Shown: positions 15,450 to 23,789 of the stretch, in pieces
Position numbering within the stretch: position 1 is the first letter of the stretch
Layout of the letters: each line of letters opens with the position of its first letter
DNA from: an uncultured Muribaculaceae bacterium
GTDB lineage: Bacteria; Bacteroidota; Bacteroidia; Bacteroidales; Muribaculaceae
Assembly (NCBI GenBank): GCA_910584525.1
Contig: CAJUAT010000007.1
Span: forward strand, 1-26,368
DNA: 26,368 bases
Reading direction: 5' to 3'
The notes under the pieces: model-generated
What the model was told of the DNA's origin: nothing
Seen by the model: the letters and a program-made list of their open reading frames with translations, nothing else
Databases searched by the model: none
Translations under genes and position numbers: made by a program

Positions 15450-17759
15450 ATGTCAGAGAACAGCCAGGAATACGAATATCTTGAGCAGCTTAACCCGCAG
15501 CAGCGGGCTGCCGTGGAGTATACCGACGGACCCTCGCTTGTGATAGCCGGTGCCGGTTCGGGTAAAACGCGTGTGCTTACTTACAAGATAGTGCACCTCC
15601 TGCATCTTGGCTATCAGCCATGGCGTATCATGGCACTGACATTCACCAACAAGGCCGCAAGGGAGATGAAAGAGCGTGTGGCAGCTGTTGCCGGACCCGA
15701 AATTGCTGCCAGAATTCCGATGGGTACTTTCCACTCTCTCTTTCTGCGTATCCTCAGATGTCATGCCGACCGAATAGGTTACCGCAACTCCTTCTCCATA
15801 TACGACCAGAGCGACAGCCGCAATCTTGTCAAGATGATTGTCAAGGAGCTGGGTCTTTCCGAAAAGGAGTACAAACCGGCGACGGTGTCTGCGATTATCA
15901 GCAATGCCAAGAATGCCCTTCTCTCTGCCGAAGAATACGAGCGTCGCTATTACGGCGCGGATGTCAAGGCCCGGCGTCCGCTTATCTCGCGCATATTCGC
16001 CATTTATAACGAACGGTGCCGAGTGGCTAACGCCATGGATTTCGACGATATCATCCTCAACATGCACCGGCTCCTGTCGGAAAACGAGGACATACGCTGC
16101 ATCTACAACGAGAGATACCGCTATATTCTGGTTGACGAATATCAGGACACCAATTTCGCGCAGCATTGCGTGGTGATGCTGCTTATGGGTAATGAGAAGC
16201 ATCTTTGTGTGGTAGGCGATGATGCTCAAAGCATCTATTCCTTCCGTGGAGCAAATATCAACAACATCATAGGTCTCGAGAAAACAATTCCGGGCCTGCG
16301 CACTTTCCGGTTGGAACGCAACTACCGCAGTACGCAGAATATAGTGAATGCTGCCGGATCGCTTATCGACCGCAACACGCACCAGCTCCGCAAACACGTG
16401 TTCAGCGAGAATGAAGAGGGCTCGAAGATAGAGGTGATACGCTGTTATAGCGACCTGGAAGAGGCATCGATAATAGCTGCGGCCATCAACAGGTCATCGC
16501 TCAGCAACCATGACTCTTACGACGATTATGCCATCCTTTACCGCACCAATGCCCAGAGCCGCGTGCTTGAGGAGGCGTTGCGCAAGCGTTCAATGCCATA
16601 CCGCATATTCGGCGCAACTGCTTTCTATCAGCGCAAGGAGGTGAAGGATGCCTTGTCCTACTTCCGTGTCGCCGTGAATCCTGATGACGATGAAGCGCTG
16701 CGGCGAATCATCAACTATCCGGCACGTGGCATCGGGGAAACCACCATGAAAAAGGTGCAGGCTGTAGCCACTGCGGCCGGCAAGAGCCTTTGGGCGGTGA
16801 TATCCGATCCGGTGGCCGCCGGCCTTGACGTCAGCAAACGCACCCTGTCGCTGCTCGATGACTTCTGCGCCATGATGCAGGAATTCATTGACAATGCCGG
16901 ACGTCTCGATGCATTCGAAATGGGTCAGGATATTTATAACCGTACCGGTATCCTAGCTGTTCTTGAAAGCGACAGGACGCCCGAGAGCATCAGCCGCAAG
17001 GAAAATCTCAACGAGCTGCTGGCCGGCATGCGCCAGTTTGTCGACATGCACAATGCCGCCGGCGATGACGACGTAACGCTGTCGGCTTTCCTCTCGGAAG
17101 TGATGCTGGCAACCGACCAGGACCAGAAAGAAGAGACCGTCGGCCCGAAGGTGACGATGATGACTGCTCATGCCGCCAAAGGCCTGGAGTTCCGGCATGT
17201 GTATATCGTCGGTGTGGAGGAGGAGCTTTTCCCCTCGGCTATGTCAATGGATAAGATAGAGCAGGTTGAGGAGGAGCGGCGACTGCTATATGTGGCCATG
17301 ACCCGCGCCATGAAAAGCTGCACGCTGTCGTACGCACGAAGCCGTTTCCGCAACGGCATGACTACCCCGGTTAGACCATCGAGATTCATAATGGACATCG
17401 ACCCGCGTTATCTCGACATGGAGACGTCGGACATTGGCGGCAGGGGAACGGAATTTGCCGTCCCTGCTTTTATCAGAAATGCAGGGAAGCCTGTGACGCA
17501 ATCGGTGTCTCGTATAAAAAGCGGTTCGGGGCTCCAGTCAAAGAAGCCCACGGCTTACACTTCTGCCGACCCGCATGGCTTCATCATCCATTCTGTCAAT
17601 GAAGTCAGAGTCAACATGACAATCGAGCATAGCAAGTTCGGCAGCGGCAGAATTGTGGAGATCGGCAACGTGTCGGGACAGGACAGCATAGTTGTTGACT
17701 TCGGATCGCTCGGAATAAAGAAGCTCCTTCTGCAGTTCGCCAAATTCAAAATCCAGTGA
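15450..17759 (+). CDS. pcrA: PcrA/UvrD-family superfamily I DNA helicase
   Basis: This 3'-5' helicase removes proteins from DNA and acts in mismatch and nucleotide-excision repair. The protein has 769 residues. Walker A is AGAGSGKT (residues 33-40, Lys39). Motif Ia follows as ALTFTNKAAREMKERV. Motif II is DEYQDTN near 226-232, motif III GDDAQSIYSFRGA, motif V AAKGLEFRHVYIVG and motif VI VAMTRAM. The C-terminus (from about residue 725) ends in a small beta domain, HSKFGSGRIVEIG... with VDFGSLGIKKL, as in PcrA proteins that contact RNA polymerase. It follows the HsdR_N-like gene by one nucleotide. UvrB is encoded 1.3 kb downstream on the same strand. Confidence 0.95.
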   Translation: MSENSQEYEYLEQLNPQQRAAVEYTDGPSLVIAGAGSGKTRVLTYKIVHLLHLGYQPWRIMALTFTNKAAREMKERVAAVAGPEIAARIPMGTFHSLFLRILRCHADRIGYRNSFSIYDQSDSRNLVKMIVKELGLSEKEYKPATVSAIISNAKNALLSAEEYERRYYGADVKARRPLISRIFAIYNERCRVANAMDFDDIILNMHRLLSENEDIRCIYNERYRYILVDEYQDTNFAQHCVVMLLMGNEKHLCVVGDDAQSIYSFRGANINNIIGLEKTIPGLRTFRLERNYRSTQNIVNAAGSLIDRNTHQLRKHVFSENEEGSKIEVIRCYSDLEEASIIAAAINRSSLSNHDSYDDYAILYRTNAQSRVLEEALRKRSMPYRIFGATAFYQRKEVKDALSYFRVAVNPDDDEALRRIINYPARGIGETTMKKVQAVATAAGKSLWAVISDPVAAGLDVSKRTLSLLDDFCAMMQEFIDNAGRLDAFEMGQDIYNRTGILAVLESDRTPESISRKENLNELLAGMRQFVDMHNAAGDDDVTLSAFLSEVMLATDQDQKEETVGPKVTMMTAHAAKGLEFRHVYIVGVEEELFPSAMSMDKIEQVEEERRLLYVAMTRAMKSCTLSYARSRFRNGMTTPVRPSRFIMDIDPRYLDMETSDIGGRGTEFAVPAFIRNAGKPVTQSVSRIKSGSGLQSKKPTAYTSADPHGFIIHSVNEVRVNMTIEHSKFGSGRIVEIGNVSGQDSIVVDFGSLGIKKLLLQFAKFKIQ

Positions 17760-17777
17760 GAGTCTAACGCAAAGCAT

Positions 17778-18932
17778 ATGGATACCCCCTATTACATAGT
17801 ATATGAAGACCGGCTTCGCCGGAATATGGATAAACTCAGCGACGTGGCTGCCAAGGCCGATGTCAAGATAATCATGGCATTCAAAGCCAATGCCCTGTGG
17901 AAGTCTTTCCCTATCATTGCAGAATACTTCACGTCGTCTACGGCAAGCTCTCTCAATGAAATGAAGCTGAGCTTGGAATTTCTCGGCAACGATGTCCATT
18001 CCTATTGCCCGGTGTATACGGAGCGGACTTTCCCGGAGTTTCTTGCCGGAAGCAGCCATATCACATTCAATTCGCTTGCACAGTACAGTAAATTCCGGCT
18101 GTTGATAGAATCATCGGAAAAGAGTGTCAGCATAGGTCTCAGGGTTAATCCGCACTGCAGTGTGATTGACACGGATATCTATAATCCATGTGTAGCGGGC
18201 TCTCGTTTCGGGGAATCGGCGGCGGCACTGGCCGATGGTCTTCCTGACGGCATAGAGGGTCTTCACTTCCATGCCCTTTGCGAAAGCGACAGCCACGACC
18301 TTGAGAAGGTGCTCATGGCTTTCCGTAACCAGTTCGGCCATCTTCTCCCCCATATCAAATGGCTCAACATGGGAGGAGGTCATCTTATCACGCGTAAGGA
18401 TTATGATACCGACCATTTCATCAAGCTCATGCGTGAGCTGCACGATGAATATCCTCATCTTGAGCTTATCATAGAGCCAGGGAGTGCCTTTACATGGCAG
18501 ACAGGCGACCTTGTCACTGAAGTACTGGATGTGGTGGAGGATGCCGGCATACGCACGGCCATCATTGATGCATCCTTCGCCTGCCATATGCCCGACTGTC
18601 TGGAGATGCCCTATCAGCCGGAAATAGCGGAAGCCGTAGGCCGATGTCATGTTACCGCCGGCGACAATGCCCCCTCATCCTTGCCGGGCATACCTTATCG
18701 ACTCGGCGGCAATTCGTGTCTCAGCGGCGACTTCGTCGGCGACTGGTACTTTGACCGACCCCTGAAGCCGGGCGACAGGCTCACTCTCAAAGACATGAAC
18801 CATTACACCACGGTAAAGACCAATATGTTTAACGGAATACAGCATCCCGCCATATGGCTACAGCCTTGCCAAGGCTCTCCTGTGCTACTCCGCGAATTTT
18901 CTTACGTCGACTATCGCTCGCGGATGGACTGA
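17778..18932 (+). CDS. nspC: Carboxynorspermidine/carboxyspermidine decarboxylase
   Basis: NspC is a PLP enzyme that decarboxylates carboxyspermidine or carboxynorspermidine, the last step of the alternative polyamine route found in many Bacteroidetes. The 384-residue protein has the alanine-racemase-type barrel. Lys36 in IIMAFKANALW is the likely Schiff-base lysine. GLHFHALCESDSHD corresponds to the conserved His/Cys segment, and IIEPGSAFTW to the phosphate-binding EPG loop. The C-terminal half has MPYQPEI and GNSCLSGDF, typical of NspC and related diamine decarboxylases. The partner carboxyspermidine dehydrogenase is not in this window. It begins 18 nt after pcrA, so co-transcription is likely. 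Confidence 0.93.
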   Translation: MDTPYYIVYEDRLRRNMDKLSDVAAKADVKIIMAFKANALWKSFPIIAEYFTSSTASSLNEMKLSLEFLGNDVHSYCPVYTERTFPEFLAGSSHITFNSLAQYSKFRLLIESSEKSVSIGLRVNPHCSVIDTDIYNPCVAGSRFGESAAALADGLPDGIEGLHFHALCESDSHDLEKVLMAFRNQFGHLLPHIKWLNMGGGHLITRKDYDTDHFIKLMRELHDEYPHLELIIEPGSAFTWQTGDLVTEVLDVVEDAGIRTAIIDASFACHMPDCLEMPYQPEIAEAVGRCHVTAGDNAPSSLPGIPYRLGGNSCLSGDFVGDWYFDRPLKPGDRLTLKDMNHYTTVKTNMFNGIQHPAIWLQPCQGSPVLLREFSYVDYRSRMD

Positions 18933-18977
18933 CATCACCCTCCCTGTCGAACGTGGCATATCATTTTTTGCCGGTCT

Positions 18978-19009
18978 ATTGATTTGCCCGATTTTTTGTA
19001 TTATATTTG
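18978..19009 (+). promoter_or_regulatory. Predicted uvrB promoter
   Basis: TATATTTG (19002-19009) matches the TAnnTTTG -7 box. ATTG (18978-18981) sits 20 bases upstream as a near-consensus -33 box. This places transcription start near 19016, only about 13 nt before ATG 19029, and rules out the longer uvrB reading frame that opens at 18984. Confidence 0.55.
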
Positions 19010-19028
19010 TAAGTTAAAACTTCAGCAG

Positions 19029-21104
19029 ATGGATTTTAAGCTTACAAGCGCATACCAACCCACTGGCGACCAGCCGGAAGCGATAGCCGAGCTGTCGGCT
19101 GGCGTCATCAACGGACTACCTCACCAGACACTTCTCGGCGTCACTGGCTCCGGCAAAACCTTCACCATGGCTAACGTTATTCAGCAGGTGAAGCGTCCAA
19201 CTCTCATCCTCTCCCACAACAAGACCCTCGCCGCTCAGCTTTACTCAGAGATGAAAGGTTTCTTCCCTGAAAACTCCGTGCAATATTTTGTATCCTATTA
19301 CGATTACTACCAGCCGGAAGCTTACATACCTGGCAGCGACAAGTATATTGAGAAGGATCTGATGATCAACGAGCAGATCGACAAGTTGCGGCTCTCCACC
19401 GCAGCTGCCCTACTGTCAGGACGCCGTGACATAGTGGTGGTATCCTCGGTAAGCTGTATCTACGGTATGGGAAATCCGGAAGATTTCCGCCAGACGGTTG
19501 TCACGGTCAAGACCGGTCAGCGCATAAGCCGAAACCAGCTGCTCCGCGACCTTGTGGATTCCTTGTACAACCGTACGGAGTCTGACCTGCAGCGCGGTCA
19601 GTTCCGAGTAAAGGGTGATACCGTCGACATCATGCTCTCTTTTGAAGAGATTCAGCTGAGAATCGTTTTCTGGGGCGATGAGATTGAGAAGATACAGACC
19701 GTTGATCCGGAAACCGGCATTGTGCTCACATCTCTTGAAAGTTTCAACGTATATCCCGCCAACATTTTCGTGAGCAGCAAGGAGCGCACTGCCGATGCTG
19801 TCAGCAGAATTGCCGTGGATCTCGGCAAGCAGGTTGACTTCTTCATGCAGCAGGGTAAGGTGCTTGAAGCCGAGCGTCTCCGCGAAAGAGTCACCTACGA
19901 CCTTGAAATGATCAAGGAGCTTGGCCATTGCAGCGGCATTGAGAACTACTCTCGTTATTTCGACGGCCGCGAGCCGGGTATGAGGCCTTTCTGTCTCCTC
20001 GACTATTTCCCGCGTGATTTCCTCACCATTATCGACGAGAGCCACGTGACTCTCCCGCAGATCAGGGGCATGAACGGAGGAGACCTCTCCAGGAAGATGA
20101 ATCTTGTGGAATATGGATTCCGTTTGCCTGCAGCCATCGACAACAGACCTCTGAAATTCGAGGAGTTCGAAAGCCTTACTCCCCAGACTATCTATGTGAG
20201 CGCCACGCCCGGGGATTATGAGCTTCAGCAGACTGAAGGAGTTTTCGTGGAACAGGTGATCCGTCCCACTGGTCTCCTCGACCCGGAGATAGAGATACGG
20301 CCCACCCTGAACCAGATCGACGACCTTATGGAGGAGATAAGGCTGCGCATAGAGGCCGGGGAACGTACTCTCGTCACCACTCTCACCAAACGAATGGCCG
20401 AAGAGCTCAACAAGCACCTCATAAAATGGGGCATCAACTCTGCATATATCCACAGCGACGTTGACACACTGGAGCGCATACGCATCCTTGAGGATCTACG
20501 CAACGGCGTTTACGACGTGCTGATAGGCGTGAACCTTCTGCGCGAAGGTCTCGACCTGCCGCAGGTGAGCCTGGTGGCCATCCTCGACGCCGACAAGGAG
20601 GGTTTTCTCCGCAATCACAGGAGCCTCACACAGACTGCAGGCCGTGCCGCTCGCAATGTCAACGGTAAGGTTATAATGTATGCCGACAAGATTACCGACT
20701 CCATGCAACTCACTATCGACGAGACAAACCGTCGTCGCGAGAAGCAGATGCGATACAACGAAGAACATGGCATAACCCCCACTCCCATCGGTCCCAAACA
20801 GCATAACGAGCTGGCTGAAATCTATGGTGAGAATACCGACACCCGCAAAACGGCTACGCAGCCCGCGCCTCGTCCTTATATCGAGGAGGAATACAAGGCT
20901 ACAGTAGCCGCCGACCCCGTGCTGGGCTATATGAACTCCGACGAACTTACCCGCCGTATCGACAAGCTGAAGGGCCAGATGATAGAGGCGGCAAAGAATA
21001 CCGACTTCATCCAGGCGGCACAGCTCCGCGACGAGCTTCTATCTCTGCAGAAACTCCTCGACTCCAAAAACAATGGTGAGTCAAACACTGCCGATAATGA
21101 CTGA
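19029..21104 (+). CDS. uvrB: Excinuclease ABC subunit B
   Basis: UvrB is the damage-verifying helicase-like subunit of nucleotide excision repair, working with UvrA and UvrC. From ATG 19029 the protein has 691 residues and starts MDFKLTSAYQPTGDQPEAI, the usual UvrB opening. Walker A is GVTGSGKT (37-44). The DNA-clamping beta-hairpin is YYDYYQPEAYIPGSDKYIEKD. The DEAD-like motif is DESHVTLPQIRGM. The helicase C domain has GVNLLREGLDLPQVSLVAILDADKEGFLR and QTAGRAARN. The C-terminal UVR motif that binds UvrC is at about 635-675. The upstream in-frame extension to 18984 overlaps the predicted promoter and is rejected. Its end overlaps the next gene. Confidence 0.97.
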   Translation: MDFKLTSAYQPTGDQPEAIAELSAGVINGLPHQTLLGVTGSGKTFTMANVIQQVKRPTLILSHNKTLAAQLYSEMKGFFPENSVQYFVSYYDYYQPEAYIPGSDKYIEKDLMINEQIDKLRLSTAAALLSGRRDIVVVSSVSCIYGMGNPEDFRQTVVTVKTGQRISRNQLLRDLVDSLYNRTESDLQRGQFRVKGDTVDIMLSFEEIQLRIVFWGDEIEKIQTVDPETGIVLTSLESFNVYPANIFVSSKERTADAVSRIAVDLGKQVDFFMQQGKVLEAERLRERVTYDLEMIKELGHCSGIENYSRYFDGREPGMRPFCLLDYFPRDFLTIIDESHVTLPQIRGMNGGDLSRKMNLVEYGFRLPAAIDNRPLKFEEFESLTPQTIYVSATPGDYELQQTEGVFVEQVIRPTGLLDPEIEIRPTLNQIDDLMEEIRLRIEAGERTLVTTLTKRMAEELNKHLIKWGINSAYIHSDVDTLERIRILEDLRNGVYDVLIGVNLLREGLDLPQVSLVAILDADKEGFLRNHRSLTQTAGRAARNVNGKVIMYADKITDSMQLTIDETNRRREKQMRYNEEHGITPTPIGPKQHNELAEIYGENTDTRKTATQPAPRPYIEEEYKATVAADPVLGYMNSDELTRRIDKLKGQMIEAAKNTDFIQAAQLRDELLSLQKLLDSKNNGESNTADND

Positions 21105-23019
21105 CAAGGATATAAACAGCAATAAGCCGCCCCGGCGGCGCAGGGAGGATTTTCTGCCCACGACACGCGACGAGATGAAGGCTCTCGGATGGGAGGAGGC
21201 CGATATCATCATCTTCTCGGGCGATGCCTATGTGGATCATCCTTCATTCGGTGCGGCCGTTATAGGACGTGTGCTTCAGCATGCAGGCTATAAAGTGGCG
21301 ATAGTTCCGCAACCCAACTGGCGCGACGACCTCCGCGACTTTAGGAAGCTTGGACGCCCTCGCCTTTTCTTCGGCATTTCGCCGGGCGCCATGGACTCCA
21401 TGGTGAATCATTATACCGCCAATCGGCGGCTGCGCCATGACGACGCCTATACTCCCGGTGGCCGACACGGCATGCGACCTGACTATCCAACCATCGTATA
21501 CTCCCGGATTCTTAAAGACCTCTATCCGGATGTTCCGGTGATAGCGGGCGGCATAGAGGCCTCGCTGCGCCGCGTGGCTCATTACGATTACTGGCAGGAC
21601 CGTCTGCGTCCTTCAATACTCCTCGATGCTGCAGCCGACATGATTGTATATGGCATGGGCGAGCGGTCGGTTCTCGAAATCGCTGCCCGTCTCGACAAGG
21701 GTATTCCTGTTGATGACATACGCGATGTGCCGCAAACTGTGTTCTTAACCGACGGCAGCCCGGCTTCCGACGACATCGTGCTCGCCAGCTATGAGGAATG
21801 CCTTCGCGACAAAAGAAAACAGGCGGCAAATTTCCGGCATGTCGAGGAGGAGTCCAATAGATACAGCGGTCGCGTAATCCGCCAGTCAGCCATGGGTAAG
21901 ACAGTGCAGATAAATCCCATGTACCCTCCCATGACGGAGGAAGAGCTCGATGCCTCCTACGACCTCCCCTACACTCGCATGCCGCATCCTCGATACAAGG
22001 ATAAGGTGATACCCGCCTACGAGATGATACGCCATTCCGTCACGATGCATCGTGGCTGTTTCGGCGGCTGCGCCTTCTGCACAATATCAGCACATCAGGG
22101 TAAATTCATATCTTCCCGTTCCAGGGAGTCGATACTCCGCGATGTGAAGTGCATTACAGAAATGCCCGACTTCAAGGGGTACATCTCGGATTTGGGCGGT
22201 CCTTCGGCCAACATGTACGGTATGCATGGGCGCGACATGACGCTGTGCCGTAAATGCTCGCGACCTTCATGCCTGCATCCAAAGCCGTGTCCCAACCTTG
22301 ACAATGACCATAGACCGATACTCGACATTTATAGAGCTGCCGACAAGGTGTCCGGCGTCAAGAAATCATTCATAGGCAGTGGCGTACGGTATGACCTTGC
22401 CATGGCCGACAATCCCGACAACAATGTCAGGGAAGCAAACCGGCGCTATCTTGAAGAACTGATAAGATGCCACGTATCGGGACGGCTGAAAGTTGCTCCC
22501 GAGCATACTTCCGACACCGTGCTCAACTGTATGCGCAAGCCTTCGTTCACGCTGTTCCGCGATTTCAAACGTATCTTCGACAGGGTGAACAGCGAGGCAG
22601 GTATGAGTCAGCAGCTTATACCATATTTCATATCTTCGCATCCTGCATGTAGTGAGGAGGATATGGCTGAGCTGGCCGCCATAACCAAAGACCTCGATTT
22701 TCAGCTTGAGCAGGTGCAGGATTTCACACCTACACCTATGACAGTAGCTACGGAAATTTATTATACCGGCTATCATCCGTATACAGGCGAGAAGGTATAC
22801 ACGGCGCGGACTCCGCAACAGAAGCTGGCGCAGCGGCAGTTCTTCTTCTGGTACAAATCCGACCAACGTGCAGGCATTATCGCCGAACTGCGTAAAATGA
22901 AGAGACAGGACCTTATAGGCAAACTCTTCCCGGCATTCCGTGGCAATACACCGCAGGGTAAGGAATCACATAAGTACTCAAACAGAAACAACTCCAAGAA
23001 ACATAAATCTAAATATTAA
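21097..23019 (+). CDS. YgiQ family radical SAM protein
   Basis: A large radical SAM protein of the YgiQ family, function not established. The radical cluster motif CX3CX2C is encoded at 22057-22080 (HRGCFGGCAFCTIS; Cys321, Cys325, Cys328 from this start). A second Cys-rich segment, CRKCSRPSCLHPKPC, follows about 60 residues later and is typical of the family. The N-terminal half has the conserved FSGDAYVDHPSFGAAVIGRVL, a B12-binding-like region. The C-terminus is basic (SNRNNSKKHKSKY). Two starts are possible: ATG 21073 (overlaps uvrB by 32 nt) or ATG 21097 (8-nt overlap, in ATGACTGA). I prefer the second because only a short leader normally precedes LPTTRDEM. Confidence 0.9.
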   Translation: MTDKDINSNKPPRRRREDFLPTTRDEMKALGWEEADIIIFSGDAYVDHPSFGAAVIGRVLQHAGYKVAIVPQPNWRDDLRDFRKLGRPRLFFGISPGAMDSMVNHYTANRRLRHDDAYTPGGRHGMRPDYPTIVYSRILKDLYPDVPVIAGGIEASLRRVAHYDYWQDRLRPSILLDAAADMIVYGMGERSVLEIAARLDKGIPVDDIRDVPQTVFLTDGSPASDDIVLASYEECLRDKRKQAANFRHVEEESNRYSGRVIRQSAMGKTVQINPMYPPMTEEELDASYDLPYTRMPHPRYKDKVIPAYEMIRHSVTMHRGCFGGCAFCTISAHQGKFISSRSRESILRDVKCITEMPDFKGYISDLGGPSANMYGMHGRDMTLCRKCSRPSCLHPKPCPNLDNDHRPILDIYRAADKVSGVKKSFIGSGVRYDLAMADNPDNNVREANRRYLEELIRCHVSGRLKVAPEHTSDTVLNCMRKPSFTLFRDFKRIFDRVNSEAGMSQQLIPYFISSHPACSEEDMAELAAITKDLDFQLEQVQDFTPTPMTVATEIYYTGYHPYTGEKVYTARTPQQKLAQRQFFFWYKSDQRAGIIAELRKMKRQDLIGKLFPAFRGNTPQGKESHKYSNRNNSKKHKSKY

Positions 23020-23180
23020 CACCATGAACAAGAAAGAAGATGTCTATGCGGTGTCCTCTTCTCTCTGCAAATCAGCGTGTTACGCTGATAATCAGCATAA
23101 TAGCGAATATTAGGTGTAATATTTTTGAGTGTAATTGATTGCACATATAAGCTATAAATAGTGGAGTAAAGCAATTATTT
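23020..23180 (+). other. Junction region between ygiQ and the prophage-like block
   Basis: This stretch holds a 29-codon ORF from ATG 23024 to the TAG at 23111-23113, beginning MNKKEDVYAVSSS. It could be the 5' stub of a gene cut by the integration, or chance. Inside it are three copies of an 8-base half-site: ATCAGCGT (23071-23078), its inverted copy ACGCTGAT (23082-23089) and ATCAGCAT (23091-23098). Together they form two overlapping dyads. The rest (23100-23175) is AT-rich and without evident genes. Confidence 0.4.
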
Positions 23181-23212
23181 TTGTACCATGGTACAAATCA
23201 GCTGGTACAAAT
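23181..23212. repeat. Palindrome and direct repeat at the prophage edge
   Basis: TTGTACCATGGTACAA (23181-23196) is a perfect 16-bp palindrome. Its right arm is part of TGGTACAAAT (23189-23198), which is repeated exactly at 23203-23212, 14 bp further on. The second copy touches the stop codon of the spanin-like gene. Repeated half-sites at an element edge could be recombinase or transposase binding sites, or an operator. Confidence 0.55.
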
Positions 23213-23709
23213 TATGTTCGCTTTCTCCAGCTCTGCCCTATCGCCACGGCCAGCAGTGCCAGGGCTGCCGCGCCTATCCATTGCAGGGCACGCTGCCACC
23301 AGCGCAGCGGACGGGCAACCTCCTTGATGCGTTCCACCTCCACGGGGATCTGCCGCTCCTTGTAGACGGTATCGTTACGCGCCGTCCGCAGCGAGTCTAT
23401 CACGCTCATGAGTCGCCGCCGCTCCGTGTCGGCCATTTTAGTGCGCTCGCGAAAATGATACCTGTCCCAGCCGATAACGCGGTTCAGCGAGTCGAGGATG
23501 GGTGCCACCGAGTCGTAACGGGTGTCTGACTCGTAGACGCGCTCAAACGACACTGCCGTGTCGTTCACGGTAAGATAGCGGGTCACGGTATCTGTGGTGT
23601 GCCGAATGTCGGTATTCTCCACGGGCACATATATCTTCCTTGTGCAGGAAGCGGCGGCGACGGCCATAACCAGCGCCGCGACGATAATTGTCTTTCTCTT
23701 GATGTTCAT
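23212..23709 (-). CDS. Candidate unimolecular spanin (lipoprotein with C-terminal membrane segment)
   Basis: A 165-residue protein. The N-terminus (KRKTIIVAALVMAVAAASC) is a lipoprotein signal with the likely lipidated residue Cys22. A Thr/Asp-rich and helical central region follows (about 30-135). The C-terminus has one hydrophobic segment, WIGAAALALLAVAIG at about 143-158, and a short basic tail. An outer-membrane lipid anchor joined to an inner-membrane anchor in one chain is the topology of unimolecular spanins such as phage T1 gp11, which fuse the two membranes in the last step of lysis. I recognise no sequence homology, so the call rests on topology and on the amidase gene nearby. It is the last gene of the minus-strand block. 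Confidence 0.5.
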   Translation of the reverse strand: MNIKRKTIIVAALVMAVAAASCTRKIYVPVENTDIRHTTDTVTRYLTVNDTAVSFERVYESDTRYDSVAPILDSLNRVIGWDRYHFRERTKMADTERRRLMSVIDSLRTARNDTVYKERQIPVEVERIKEVARPLRWWQRALQWIGAAALALLAVAIGQSWRKRT

Positions 23710-23731
23710 AATAGTTTATATTCAAGTAAAA

Positions 23732-23765
23732 GCGGCGGCTCTCACTTGTCGTGGGAACCGCCGCA
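23732..23765 (-). terminator. Hairpin terminator after hicB
   Basis: On the minus strand GCGGCGGTTCCCAC and GTGAGAGCCGCCGC form a 14-bp stem with two imperfect pairs around the loop GACAA, followed by TTTTACTT. It lies 24 nt after the hicB stop and before the spanin-like gene, so it probably ends or attenuates the hicAB transcript. Confidence 0.72.
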
Positions 23766-23789
23766 AGGGTTGGTTGGGTGAATATGCGC

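Noticed and set aside
18984..19028. Upstream in-frame extension of uvrB
   Set aside because: It overlaps the predicted promoter and adds residues not found at the usual UvrB start.
23176..23183. TATTTTTG as a plus-strand -7 box at the prophage edge
   Set aside because: It matches TAnnTTTG, but there is no TTTG box at the right distance and no plus-strand gene downstream.
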